A program made the translations under genes and the position numbers. From Megascapheus bottae (lineage: Eukaryota; Chordata; Mammalia; Rodentia; Geomyidae), in assembly GCA_024803745.1 (NCBI GenBank), contig JANJXV010000048.1, forward strand, positions 797,001 through 861,000: a stretch of 64,000 bases of DNA. Direction: 5' to 3'. This document shows, one piece after another, positions 1 to 13,200 of the stretch. A model generated the notes under the pieces. It ran no database searches. It saw only the letters and a list, made by a program, of their open reading frames with translations, and had not been told where the DNA came from. The first letter of the stretch is position 1; each line of letters opens with the position of its first letter.

Positions 1-34
1 CCCTAACCCTAACCCTAACCCTAACCCTAACCCT
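1..34 (-). repeat. Short perfect telomere tract at the left edge
   Basis: Five perfect CCCTAA units plus CCCT, then CCCTTA variants begin. If the window starts at a contig or chromosome end, this is the only candidate for terminal sequence, and it is far shorter than a functional vertebrate telomere. It may simply be a chance pure run inside the degenerate array, since equally long pure runs occur deep in the window. Confidence 0.6.
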
Positions 35-59
35 TACCCTTACCCTAACCCTAAACCTA

Positions 60-1330
60 ACCCTTACCCTAACATTTATCCTAACACTAACCCTAACCCT
101 AACCCTAACCCTAACCCTACCCCTAACCCTTACCCTTTCCCTAACCCTAACCCTAAACCTAACCCTTACCCTTAACCCAACCCTAAACCTAACCCTAAAC
201 CTAACCCTAACCCTAACACTATCCCTAACCTTAACCCAACCCTAACCCTAACCCTAACCCTTACTCTTACCCAAACCATAACTCTAACCTTAACCCAACC
301 CTAACACTAACCCTAACCCTTACCCTCACACTAACCCTAACCCTAATCCTTACCCTAACCCTAACCCTAACCCTAATACTAAAACTAAGCCTAACCCTAA
401 CCCTAACCCTAACCTCTACCCCTAACCCTTACCTTACCCTAACCCTAACCCTAACACTAACACTAACACTTACCCTAACCCTAACCCTAACCATTAACCT
501 AAGACTTACCCTAAACCTGAAACTAACCCTAACACTAACACTAACCCTTACCCTTACCCTAACCCTAACCCTAAACCTAACCCTAACCATAAACCGAACA
601 ATAACCCTAACCCTAACCCTTATCCTTACCCTAACCCTATACATAAAACTAACCCTAACCCTAACCCCTACCCCTAACCTTAACCCTTAACCTTACCCTA
701 CACCTAACCCTAACCCTAACCCTTACCCTTACCCTAACCCTGGAGCTAAACCTAACCCTAATCCTGAACCTAACCCTTACCCTAACCCTAACGCTAATCC
801 TAAGCCTATCCCTTACCCTTCCTGTACCCTAACCCTAAACCTAACCCTAATTCTAACCCTAACGCTAAACCTAAACCTAACCCTTACCCTTAACCTAACC
901 CTAACCCTAACCCTAAACCTAACCCTAAACATAAACCTAATCCTTACCCTTACCCAAACACTAACCCTAACCCTAACCCATAAACCAAACCTAATCCTAA
1001 CCCTAACCCTAACCCTTACCCTTACCCTAACCCTAACCCTAACCCTTACCCTTACCCTAACCCTAACCTAACCCTTACCCTTACCCTAACCCTAAACCTA
1101 AACCTAAACCTAACCCTAACCCTAAACCTAACCCTTACCTTTACCGTAACCCTAAACCTAAATGTAACCCTAACACTTACTCTTACCCTTAACCTCACCC
1201 TAAACCTAAACATAAACCTAACCCTAACCCTAACCTTAAGCCTAAACCCTTATCCTTACCCTAACCCTAACCCTAACCCTAAACTTAACCCTAACCTTAA
1301 ACTTAACCCTAACCCTTTCCCTTACCCTAA
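60..1330. repeat. Left-domain block, copy at the left edge
   Basis: This is collinear with 11945-13200 (offset 11882, falling to 11876 after a one-hexamer indel). Shared rare strings include AACATTTATCC (71 and 11953), CCCAAACCATAACTC (near 271 and 12153), CTGGAGCTA (740 and 12622) and TTACCGTAAC (1141 and 13017). Its first 700 bp also match the repeated units at 7786-11103. Confidence 0.8.
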
Positions 1331-1389
1331 CCCTAACCCTAACCCTAAACCTAACCCTTACCCTTACCCTAACCCTAACACTAAACCTA

Positions 1390-1723
1390 ACCCTAACCAT
1401 AAACCGAACATTAACCCTAACCCTAACCCTTATCCTTACCCTAACCCTATACCTAAAACTAACCCTAACCCTAACCCCTACCCCTAACCTTAACCCTTAA
1501 CCTTACCCTACCCTAACCCTAACCCTAACCCTAACACTTACCCTAACGCTAACCCTAAACCTAACCCTAACCCTAATCCTAACCCTAACACTTACCCTAA
1601 CACTTTCCCTAACCCTAACCCTAAACCTAACCCTAACACTTACCCTTACCCTAATCCTAACCCTAACCCTAAACCTTACCCTAACCCTAACTCTAACCTT
1701 AACACTTACAATTACCCGAACCA

Positions 1724-1763
<40 letters not shown>

Positions 1764-2110
1764 ACTTACCCTAACCATAACCCTAACCCTAACCCTTACC
1801 CTAACCCTAACCCTAACCCAAACCCTTACCCTTACCCTAATCCTAACCCTAACCCTAACCCTAACCCCTAACCCTAACCCTTAACATAACCCTAACCCTA
1901 ACCCTAACCCTAACCCTTACCCTTACCCTAACCCTAAACCTAACTCTAACCCTAACCCTAACCCTAACCCTTAACCTAACCCTAACCCTAACCCTTACCC
2001 TAAACCTAACCCTAACCCTAACCTTAAACCTAACGATAACCATAAACCCAAACCTAACCCTTACCCTTACCCTAACCCTATCCCTAAACCTAAATCTAAC
2101 CCTAAAGCTT
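1390..2110. repeat. Dispersed block shared with 16.29-16.88 kb
   Basis: Shares CATAAACCGAACATTAACC (near 1397 and 16291), the 1503-1778 variant series (offset 14896) and CATAAACCCAAACC (2041 and 16817, offset 14776). The change in offset shows an internal deletion of about 115 bp in the distal copy. Confidence 0.7.
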
Positions 2111-4194
2111 AACATAACCCTTACCCTAACCCTAACCCTTTCCCTAACCCTAACCCTAAACCTTACCCTTGTCCTAACCCTAACCTTAACCCTAACCCTT
2201 ACCCTTACCCTAACCCTAACACTAACCCTTACCCTTACCCTAACTCTAACCTTAAACCTAACCCTAACCCTAACCCTAACCCTTACCTTTACCGTAACCC
2301 TAAACCTAAACATAACCTTATCCCTTACTCTTAAGCTTACCCTCACCCTAACCCTAAACTTAAACTTAACCCTAAACCTAACTCTAACCCTAACCTTAAC
2401 CCTAAACCCTTATCCTTACCCTAACCCTAACCCTAAAGCTAAACCTAATCCTAAACCTAAACTTAACACTAACCCTTTCCCTTACCCTAACCCTAAACTT
2501 AAACCCTAACCCTAACCCTAACACTAAACCTAACACTTAACCTTACCCTAACCCTAACCCTAAACCTAACCCTAACACTTACCCTTACCATAATTCTAAC
2601 CCTAACCCTAACCCTAACCCTTACCCTAACCATTAACCCTAACCCTAACCCTAACCCTAACCCTAACCCTAACCCTGACCCTCTACTTAACCCCAACCCT
2701 AAACCTAACCTAACCCTAACCCTTAAACTTACACTTACCCTAACCCTAACCCTAACCCTAACCCTAAAACTTACCCAAACCCTAACAATAACCCTAACCC
2801 TTACCCTAACCCTAACACTAACCCTAACACTTACCTAACCCTAACCCTAACCCTAACCCTTACCCTAACCCTAACCCTAACCCTTACCCTAATCCTAACC
2901 CTAACCCTAACCCCTAACCCTAACCCTAACCCTAACCCTAACCCTTAACCTAACCCTAACCCTAACCATTACCATCACCCTAACCCGAACCCTATCCCTA
3001 ACCCTAACCTTAACCCTAACCCTAACCCTAACCCTTACCTGTACCCTAACCCTTACCCTAAAACTAACCTAACCCTAACCTTAACCCTAACCCTAATCCT
3101 AACCCTTACCCTTACCCTAACCCTAACCCTAACCTAAACCTAACACTAAACCTAACCCTAAACCTAAACCTAACCCTTACCCTTACCCTAACCCTAACCC
3201 TAAACCTAACACTAACCCTAGCCCTAACCTTAACCCCAACTCTAACCTAACCCTAACCCTTACCCTAACCCTTACCCTTCCTCAAACCCTAACACTAAAC
3301 CTAAACCTAACCGTAACCTAACCCTAAACCTTACCCTAACCCTAACCCTAATACTAACCCTAACCCTTACCCTAACCCTAACCCAAACCCTTATCCTTAC
3401 CCTTACCCTAACCAAAACCCTAAACCTAACTCTAACCCTTAACCTTACCCGAACACTAACTCTAACGTTAACCCTAACCCTAACACTAACCCAGCCCTAA
3501 CCTTAAACCTAACCTTTATCCTTACCCTATCCCTAACCCTAACCCTAACCCTAAACCTAAGCCTTACCCATACCCTAACTGTAACCCTAAACCTAATCGT
3601 AACCTTACCCTTACTGTAACCCTAACCCTAATCCTAACTCTAACCCTAACCCTAACCCTTACCCTTACCCTAATCCTGACCCTAACCCTAAACCTAAACG
3701 TAACACAAACCCTAACCCTAACCCTTACTCTAACCCTAACCCTGGCCCTAACACTAACCCTAACCATTACCCTTACACTAACCCTAACCCTAAACTTAAA
3801 CCTAACTCTAACCCTAACCTTTACCCTTACCCTAACCCAAACTCTAACCCTAACCCTTACCCTTACCCTAACCCTAATCCTAACCTTAATGCTAACCCTA
3901 ACCCTAACCCTTACAATAACCCTGAACCTAACCCTAATCCTTACCCTAGCCCTAACCCTAACGCTAACTCTTACCCTTTCCCTAACCTTAACACTAACTC
4001 TAACACTTAACCTTACCCTAAACCTAACCCTAACCCTAAACCTAACCCTAACCCTAACACTTAACCCTAACACTAACACTAACCCTAATACTTACCCTTA
4101 CCCTAACCCTAACCCTAAACCTTACCCTTACCCTAACCCTAACCCTAAACCTAACCCTAACTCTAACCGTAAACCTAACCTCAACCCTAACACT
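2111..4194. repeat. Degenerate hexamer array with no long-range partner noticed
   Basis: Only CCCTAA variants are present, with HindIII-type AAGCTT variants near 2106 and 2332. I did not find a collinear partner elsewhere in the window, and there is no gene or unrelated sequence. A self-alignment could still reveal diverged partners. Confidence 0.6.
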
Positions 4195-4290
4195 AACACT
4201 AACACTTACCCTAAACCTAAACCTAACCCTAACCCTAACCCTTACCCTTACCCGAAATTAAACCTAACCTTAACCCCAACCCTACAGCTA
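4195..4290. repeat. Local duplication, 584 bp spacing, copy 1
   Basis: The order of variants, ending in CCCGAAATTAAACC (4251) and AACCCCAACCCTACAGC, is repeated at 4779-4874 with CCCGAAAATAAACC (4835). The offset is 584 bp. Confidence 0.75.
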
Positions 4291-4778
4291 ACCCTAACCC
4301 TAACACTTACCCTAACACTAACCCTAACCCTAACCATAACCATAACACTTATCCTTACCCTAACCCTAACCCTAACCCTAACCCTAACCTAAACCTTACA
4401 CTAACCCTAACCCCAACCTAACACTTACCCTTACCCTAACCCTAACCCTAACCCTTACCCTAACCCTAACCCTAACCATAACCCCTAACACTAACCCTTA
4501 TCCTAACCCTAACCCTAAGCCTAACCCTAATCCTTTCCCTTACCTAACTCTAAACCTAACTCTAACCATAACCCTAACCTAACCCTAACCTAACCCTTAC
4601 CCTTAACCTAACCCTAACCCTAAGCCTAACCCTAACCCTTACCCTTACACTAACCCTAAACCTAACTCTAACCCTAAACCTCACCCTAACAATAACCCTT
4701 ACCCTTACCCTTACCCTAAACCTAACCCTAAACCTAACCCTAACTCTAACCCCTAAACCTAACCCTAACCCTAACACT

Positions 4779-4874
4779 AAAACTAACACTTACCCTAAAC
4801 CTAAACCTAACCCTAACCCTAACCCTTACCCTTACCCGAAAATAAACCTAACCTTAACCCCAACCCTACACCTA
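4779..4874. repeat. Local duplication, 584 bp spacing, copy 2
   Basis: Partner of 4195-4290. It differs by a few substitutions (CCCGAAAATA versus CCCGAAATTA, and CTACACC versus CTACAGC), so the duplication is not recent. Confidence 0.75.
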
Positions 4875-5749
4875 ACCCTAACCCTAACCCTTACCCTAAC
4901 ACTAAACCTAACCCTAACCCTAACCATAACACTTACCCTTACCCTAACCCTAACCTAACCCTTACCCTAACCCTAACCCTAACACTAACCCTAACACTTA
5001 CCCTTACCCTAAACCTAACTCTAACCCTAACCCCTAAGCCTAACCCTTAACCTAACCCTAAACCTAAATCTAACCCTTACCCTTACCCTAACCCTAAACC
5101 TAACTCTAACCCTAAGCCAAATCTGAACCCTTACACTAATCCTAACCCTAACCCTTACCCTAACCCTAATACTAACCCTAATGTTAAACCTAACCCTATC
5201 CCTAAACATAACCCTAACCCTTACCCTTACCCTTACCCTAACCCTAAACCTAACCCTAACCTTAACCCTAACTCTAAACTTAACCCTATCCCTAACCCTA
5301 ACCCTCCACATTGCGCTAACCCTAACCCTAAACCTATCACTAACCCTAACCCTAACCCTAACACTTACCCATACCCTATACCTAACCCAAAACCTAACCC
5401 TAATCCTAACCCTAACCATAACCTCTAACCATAACCCTAACGCTAACCCTAACCCTAACCCTAATCCTAACCCTAACACATACCCTTAACCTAACCCTAA
5501 ACCTAACCTTAACTGTAACCCTAAACCTAACCCTAACCCTAAAACTAACCCTAACCCCTACACTAACCCTAACCCTATCCCTAACCCTTACCCTTACCCT
5601 AACCCTAACCATAACCTTAACGCAACCCTACACCTAACCCTAACCCTAACCCTTACCCTTACGCTAACCCTAGAGCTAAACCTAACCCTAACCCTGACCC
5701 TAACCCTTACCTAACCCTAACGCTAATCCTAACCCTAACCCTTACCCTT
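4875..5749. repeat. Degenerate hexamer array with one off-pattern islet
   Basis: Hexamer variants only, apart from a cluster of non-canonical bases near 5303-5322 (CTCCACATTGCGCTAACC) where the six-base pattern is hard to follow. No gene is visible. Confidence 0.6.
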
Positions 5750-6720
5750 ACCGTACCCAAACCCTAAACCTAACCCTAATTCTAACCCTAACCCTAAACC
5801 TAAACCTAACGCTTACCCTTAACCTAACCCTAACCCTAACCCTAAACCTAACCCTAAACCTAAACCTAACCCTTACCCTTACCCTAACCCTAACCCTAAC
5901 CCTAACCCATAAACCAACCCTAATCCTAACCCTAACCCTAACTCTTACCCTTACCCTAACCCTAACCCTAACCCTTACATTAACCCTAACCCTAACCCTA
6001 ATCTTAAACCTAACCCTAACCCTAAACATAACCCTAACCATCACCCTTACCCTGACCCTAACCCTAAACCTAACCCTAACCCTAACTCTAAACTTAACCC
6101 TATTCCTAACCATAAACCCTCCCCCTTACCCTAACCCTAACCCTAAACCTATCAATAAACCTAACTCTAACCCTTACCCTTACCCTAAACCTAACACTAA
6201 ACCTAATGTTAAACCTAACCCTAACCCTAACAACTAAACCTAACCCTAACCCTAACCCTAATCCTTACCCTTATCCTAACCCTAACACTAACCCTAACAC
6301 TTACCCTTACCCTAAACCCTACACTATCCCTAACCCTAACCCTAACCCTAAAACTTACCCTTACCCTAAACCTAACCCTAACCCTTACCCTAAACCTAAC
6401 CCTAACCCTAACCCTTACCCTTATCTTAACCCTAACACTAAACCTAACCCTTACCTCTACCCTAACGCTAACCCTAACCCTAACCCTAACCCTAACACAT
6501 ACCCTTACCCTAACCCTAACCCTAACCTTAACCGTAACCCTAAACCTAACCCTAACCCTAATCCTAAACTATACCCTAACCCTAACCCTAACCCTAACCC
6601 TTACCCTTACCCTTACCCTAACCCTAACGCTAACCTAAACGCAACCCTCAACCTAACCCTAACCCTAACCCTTACACTTACCCTAACCCTAGCGCTAACC
6701 CTAACCCTAACCCTAATCCT
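5750..6720. repeat. Dispersed block shared with 14.67-15.56 kb, copy 1
   Basis: Collinear with 14670-15560. Anchors are CCTATCAATAAACC (6149 and 14977, offset 8828), CTAATGTTAAACC (near 6204 and 15032) and GCAACCCTCAACC (6641 and 15481, offset 8840). The offset grows by 12 bp, which is two hexamers. Confidence 0.8.
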
Positions 6721-7009
6721 AACCCTTACCCTAACCCTAACCCTAATCCTAACCCTAAACCTTACCCTTACCCTAACCCTAACCCTAACCCTAACCCTAA
6801 ACCTAACCCTAAAGCTAAACCTAACCCTTACCCTTACCCTAACCATAACGCTAACCCATACCCTCACCCTAACCCTAAACCTAACCCTAACCCTTACCCT
6901 TACCCTAACCCTAACACTAACCCTTACTGTTACCCTAAAACTAACCCTAACCCTAACCCTTACCCTTACAATAACGCTAACCCTAACCCTAACCCTAACC
7001 CTAATACAT

Positions 7010-7785
7010 ACCCTTACCCTAACCCTAACCCTAACCTTAACCCAACCCTAAACCTAACTCTAATCCTAACCCTAACCCTAACCCTTATCCTTACCCTAAA
7101 ACTAACTCTAACCCTAACCCTAACACTTACCCTTACCCTAATCCTAACCCTAACCCTAAACCTTACCATAACCCTAACCCTAACCTTAACACTTAAAATT
7201 ACCCTAACCCTAACCCTAACCCTAACCCTAACCCTAACCCTAACACTTACCCTAACCATAACCCTAACCCTAACCCTTACCCTAACCCTTACCCTAACCT
7301 TAACCCTAACCCTAACCCTAACCGTAACCCTTACCCTTATAATAACGCTAACCCTAACCCTAACCCTAACCCTAACACATACCCTTACCCTAACCATAAC
7401 CCTAACCTTAAGCCAACCCTAAACCTAACCCTAATCCTAACCCTAACCCTTACCCTTAACTTAACCCTAGCCCTAAACCTTACCCTAACCCTAACCCTAA
7501 CCCTTACCCTAACCCTAACCGTAACTGAACCCTAACCCTTACCCTTACCCTAACCCTAACCCTAACCCTAACCCTAACCTTAACCCTAACCCTTATCCTT
7601 ACCCTAGCCCTAACCCGAAACCTAACCCAGACCATAAACCTAACCGTTACCCTTACCCTAACCCTAACTCTAAACCTAACCCTAACCCTTACCCTAACCC
7701 TAACCCTAACCCTAACCCTTACCCTAACCCTAACCCTAACCCTAACCCTTACCCTTACCCTAACCCTAAACCTAACCCTTACCCT
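7010..7785. repeat. Dispersed block shared with 17.35-18.09 kb and 11.35-11.95 kb
   Basis: The variant series, including CTTATAATAACGC (7336), CTAACACATACCC (7372) and CCGAAACCTAACCCAGACC (near 7614), recurs at 17350-18094 (offset 10309 near its right end) and in part at 11350-11952 (offset 4143-4167). The block sits immediately left of the first AACATTTATCC unit in all three places. Confidence 0.75.
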
Positions 7786-9444
7786 AACATTTATCCTAAC
7801 ACTAACCCTAACCCTAACCCTAATCCTAACCCTACCCCTAGCCCTTACCCTTTCCCTAACCCTAACCCTAAACCTAACCCTTACCCTTAACCCAACCCTA
7901 AACCTAACCCTAAACCTAACCCTAACCCTAACACTAACCCTAACCTTAACCCAACCCTAAACCTAACCCTAACCCTTACTCTTACCCTAACCATAACTCT
8001 AACCTTAACCCAACCCTAACACTAACCCTAACGCTTACCCTCACACTAACCCTAACCCTAATCCTTACCCTAAACCTAACCCTAACCCTAATACTAAAAC
8101 TAAGCCTAACCCTAACGCTAACCCTAACCTCTACCCCTAACCCTTACCTTACCCTAACCCTAACCCTAACACTAACACTTACCCTAACCCTAACCCTAAC
8201 CATTAACCTAAGACTTACCCTAAACCTGAAACTAACCCTAACACTAACACTAACCCTTACCCTTACCCTAACCCTAACCCTAAACCTAACCCTAACCATA
8301 AACCGAACAATAACCCTAACCCTAACCCTTATCCTTACCCTAACCCTATACTTAAAACTAACCCTAACCCTAACCCCTACACCTAACCTTAACCCTTAAC
8401 CTTACCCTACACCTAACCCTAACCCTAACCCTTATCCTTACCCTAACCCTAGAGCTAAACCTAACCCTTATCCTGAACCTAACCCTTAACCTAACCCTAA
8501 CGCTAATCCTAACCCTAACCCTTACCCTTCCCGTACAATAACCCTAAACCTAACCCTAATTCTAACCCTAACGCTAAACCTAAACCTAACCCTTACCCTT
8601 AACCTAACCCTAACCCTAACCCTAAACCTAACCCTAAACATAAACCTAATCCTTACCCTTACCCAAACCCTAACCCTAACCCTAACCCATAAACCAACCC
8701 TAATCCTAACCCTAACCATAACCCTTACCCTTACCCTAACCCTAAACCTAACCCTTACCCTAACATTTATCCTAACACTAACCCTAACCCTAACCCTAAC
8801 CCTACCCCTAACCCTTACCCTTTCCCTAACCCTAACCCTAAACCTAACCCTTACCCTTAACCCAACCCTAAACCTAACCCTAAACCTAACCCTAACCCTA
8901 ACACTAACCCTAACCTTAACCCAACCCTAACCCTAACCCTAACCCTTACTCTTACCCTAACCATAACTCTAACCTTAACCCAACCCTAACACTAACCCTA
9001 ACCCTTACCCTCACACTAAACCTAACCCTAATCCTTACCCTAACCCTAACCATAACCCTAATACTAAAACTAAGCCTAACCCTAACGCTAACCCTAACCT
9101 CTACCCCTAACCCTTACCTTACCCTAACCCTAACCCTAACCCTAACACTAACACTTACCCTAACCCTAACCCTAACCATTAACCTAAGACTTACCCTAAA
9201 CCTGAAACTAACCCTAACACTAACACTAACCCTTACCCTTACCCTAACCCTAACCCTAAACCTAACCCTAACCATAAACCGAACAATAACCCTAACCCTA
9301 ACCCTTATCCTTACCCTAACCCTATACTTAAAACTAACCCTAACCCTAACCCCTACCCCTAACCTTAACCCTTAACCTTACCCTACACCTAACCCTAACC
9401 CTAACCCTTACCCTTACCCTAACCCTAAACCTAACCCTTACCCT
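7786..9444. repeat. 1659 bp higher-order tandem unit, copy 1
   Basis: The unit consists of a 976 bp long form (7786-8761) and a 683 bp short form (8762-9444), each starting at AACATTTATCC. The short form looks like the long form with about 293 bp removed, corresponding to roughly 8450-8740, which holds GAGCTAAACC and CCCGTACAATAACC. The whole 1659 bp composite is repeated directly downstream. Confidence 0.85.
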
Positions 9445-11103
9445 AACATTTATCCTAACACTAACTCTAACCCTAACCCTAATCCTAACCCTACCCCTAG
9501 CCCTTACCCTTTCCCTAACCCTAACCCTAAACCTAACCCTTACCCTTAACCCAACCCTAAACCTAACCCTAAACCTAACCCTAACCCTAACACTAACCCT
9601 AACCTTAACCCAACCCTAACCCTAACCCTAACCCTTACTCTTACCCTAACCATAACTCTAACCTTAACCCAACCCTAACACTAACCCTAACCCTTACCCT
9701 CACACTAACCCTAACCCTAATCCTTACCCTAACCCTAACCCTAACCCTAATACTAAAACTAAGCCTAACCCGAACGCTAACCCTAACCTCTACCCCTAAC
9801 CCTTACCTTACCCTAACCCTAACCCTAACACTAACACTTACCCTAACCCTAACCCTAACCATTAACCTAAGACTTACCCTAAACCTGAAACTAACCCTAA
9901 CACTAACACTAACCCTTACCCTTACCCTAACCCTAACCCTAAACCTAACCCTAACCATAAACCGAACAATAACCCTAACCCTAACCCTTATCCTTACCCT
10001 AACCCTATACTTAAAACTAACCCTAACCCTAACCCCTACACCTAACCTTAACCCTTAACCTTACCCTACACCTAACCCTAACCCTAACCCTTACCCTTAC
10101 CCTAACCCTAGAGCTAAACCTAACCCTTATCCTGAACCTAACCCTTAACCTAACCCTAACGCTAATCCTAACCCTAACCCTTACCCTTCCCGTACAATAA
10201 CCCTAAACCTAACCCTAATTCTAACCCTAACGCTAAACCTAAACCTAACCCTTACCCTTAACCTAACCCTAACCCTAACCCTAAACCTAACCCTAAACAT
10301 AAACCTAATCCTTACCCTTACCCAAACCCTAACCCTAACCCTAACCCATAAACCAACCCTAATCCTAACCCTAACCATAACCCTTACCCTTACCCTAACC
10401 CTAAACCTAACCCTTACCCTAACATTTATCCTAACACTAACCCTAACCCTAACCCTAACCCTACCCCTAACCCTTACCCTTTCCCTAACCCTAACCCTAA
10501 ACCTAACCCTTACCCTTAACCCAACCCTAAACCTAACCCTAAACCTAACCCTAACCCTAACAGTAACCCTAACCTTAACCCAACCCTAACCCTAACCCTA
10601 ACCCTTACTCTTACCCTAACCATAACTCTAACCTTAACCCAACCCTAACACTAACCCTAACCCTTACCCTCACACTAAACCTAACCCTAATCCTTACCCT
10701 AACCCTAACCATAACCCTAATACTAAAACTAAGCCTAACCCTAACGCTAACCCTAACCTCTACCCCTAACCCTTACCTTACCCTAACCCTAACCCTAACC
10801 CTAACACTAACACTTACCCTAACCCTAACCCTAACCATTAACCTAAGACTTACCCTAAACCTGAAACTAACCCTAACACTAACACTAACCCTTACCCTTA
10901 CCCTAACCCTAACCCTAAACCTAACCCTAACCATAAACCGAACAATAACCCTAACCCTAACCCTTATCCTTACCCTAACCCTATACTTAAAACTAACCCT
11001 AACCCTAACCCCTACCCCTAACCTTAACCCTTAACCTTACCCTACACCTAGCCCTAACCCTAACCCTTACCCTTACCCTAACCCTGGAGCTAAACCTAAC
11101 CCT
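9445..11103. repeat. 1659 bp higher-order tandem unit, copy 2
   Basis: Long form 9445-10420 and then short form from 10421. The frame at 8522-8719 is repeated without amino-acid change at 10181-10378, exactly 1659 bp on. Near 11040-11100 the copy departs from copy 1: CCTGGAGC replaces the short-form junction and leads into a further 280 bp resembling the long form. Confidence 0.85.
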
Positions 11104-11349
11104 AATCCTGAACCTAACCCTTAACCTAACCCTAACGCTAATCCTAACCCTAACCCTTACCCTTCCCGTACCCTAACCCTAAACCTAACCCTAATTCTAA
11201 CCCTAACGCTAAACCTAAACCTAACCCTTACCCTTAACCTAACCCTAACCCTAACCCTAAACCTAACCCTAAACATAAACCTAATCCTTACCCTTGCCCA
11301 AACCCTAACCCTAACCCTAACCCATAAACCAACCCTAATCCTAACCCTA

Positions 11350-11952
11350 ACCCTAACCCTTACCCTAACCCTAACCCTAACCGTAGCACTTACCCTAACC
11401 ATAACCCTAACCCTAACCCTTACCCTAACCCTTACCCTAACCTTAACCCTAACCCTAACCCTAACCCTAACCCTTACCCTTATAATAACGCTAACCCTAA
11501 CCCTAACCCTAACCCTAACACATACCCTTAACCTAACCATAACCCTAACCTTAACCCAACCCTAAACCTAACCCTAATCCTAACCCTAACCCTTACCCTT
11601 AACTTAACCCTAGCCCTAAACCCTACCATAACCCTAACCCTAACCCTTACCCTAACCCTAACCCTAACTGAACCCTAACCCTTACCCTTACCCTAACCCT
11701 AACCCTAACCGCAACCCTAAACCTAACCCTAACCCTAACCTTAACCCTAACCCTTATCCTTACCCTAGCCCTAACCAGAAACCTAACCCAGACCATAAAC
11801 CTAACCGTTACCCTTACCCTAACCCTAACTCTAAACCTAACCCTAACCCTTACCCTAACCCTAACCCTAACCCTAACCCTTACCCTAACCCTAACCCTAA
11901 CCCTAACCCTAACCCTTACCCTTACCCTAACCCTAAACCTAACCCTTACCCT
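11350..11952. repeat. Partial copy of the 7.2-7.79 kb block
   Basis: Shares TTATAATAACGC (near 11479), CTAACACATACCC, and the CAGACCATAAACCTAACCG string (near 11790) with 7230-7785. It leads into another AACATTTATCC unit at 11953, as the original does at 7786, so the block plus its right neighbour was copied together. Confidence 0.75.
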
Positions 11953-13200
11953 AACATTTATCCTAACACTAACCCTAACCCTAACCCTAACCCTAACCCT
12001 ACCCCTAACCCTTACCCTTTCCCTAACCCTAACCCTAAACCTAACCCTTACCCTTAACCCAACCCTAAACCTAACCCTAAACCTAACCCTAACCCTAACA
12101 CTAACCCTAACCTTAACCCAACCCTAACCCTAACCCTAACCCTTACTCTTACCCAAACCATAACTCTAACCTTAACCCAACCCTAACACTAACCCTAACC
12201 CTTACCCTCACACTAACCCTAACCCTAATCCTTACCCTAACCCTAACCCTAACCCTAATACTAAAACTAAGCCTAACCCTAACGCTAACCCTAACCTCTA
12301 CCCCTAACCCTTACCTTACCCTAACCCTAACCCTAACCCTAACACTAACACTTACCCTAACCCTAACCCTAACCATTAACCTAAGACTTACCCTAAACCT
12401 GAAACTAACCCTAACACTAACACTAACCCTTACCCTTACCCTAACCCTAACCCTAAACCTAACCCTAACCATAAACCGAACAATAACCCTAACCCTAACC
12501 CTTATCCTTACCCTAACCCTATACTTAAAACTAACCCTAACCCTAACCCCTACCCCTAACCTTAACCCTTAACCTTACCCTACACCTAACCCTAACCCTA
12601 ACCCTTACCCTTACCCTAACCCTGGAGCTAAGCCTAACCCTAATCCTGAACCTACCCCTTACCCTAACCCTAACGCTAATCCTAAGCCTAACCCTTACCC
12701 TTCCCGTACCCTAACCCTAAACCTAACCCTAATTCTAACCCTAACGCTAAACCTAAACCTAACCCTTACCCTTAACCTAACCCTAACCCTAACCCTAAAC
12801 CTAACCCTAAACATAAACCTAATCCTTACCCTTACCCAAACACTAACCCTAACCCTAACCCATAAACCAAACCTAATCCTAACCCTAACCCTAACCCTTA
12901 CCCTAACCCTAACCCTAACCCTTACCCTTACCCTAACCCTAACCTAACCCTTAACCTTACCCTAACCCTAAACCTAAACCTAAACCTAACCCTAACCCTA
13001 AACCTAACCCTTACCTTTACCGTAACCCTAAACCTAAACGTAACCCTAACCCTTACTCTTACCCTTAACCTCACCCTAAACCTAAACTTAAACCTAACCC
13101 TAACCCTAACCTTAAGCCTAAACCCTTATCCTTACCCTAACCCTAACCCTAACCCTAAACTTAACCCTAACCTTAAACTTAACCCTAACCCTTTCCCTTA
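11953..13200. repeat. Left-domain block, second copy
   Basis: Partner of 60-1330; see the anchors there. It is closer to the left-edge block than to the units at 7786-11103, because both have CCCAAACCATAACTC and CCTGGAGC. Differences from the left-edge copy are scattered substitutions and one hexamer indel. Confidence 0.8.

Noticed and set aside
5303..5322. Off-pattern islet as a remnant gene or transposon
   Set aside because: Only about 20 bases depart from the pattern, far too short to support any element.
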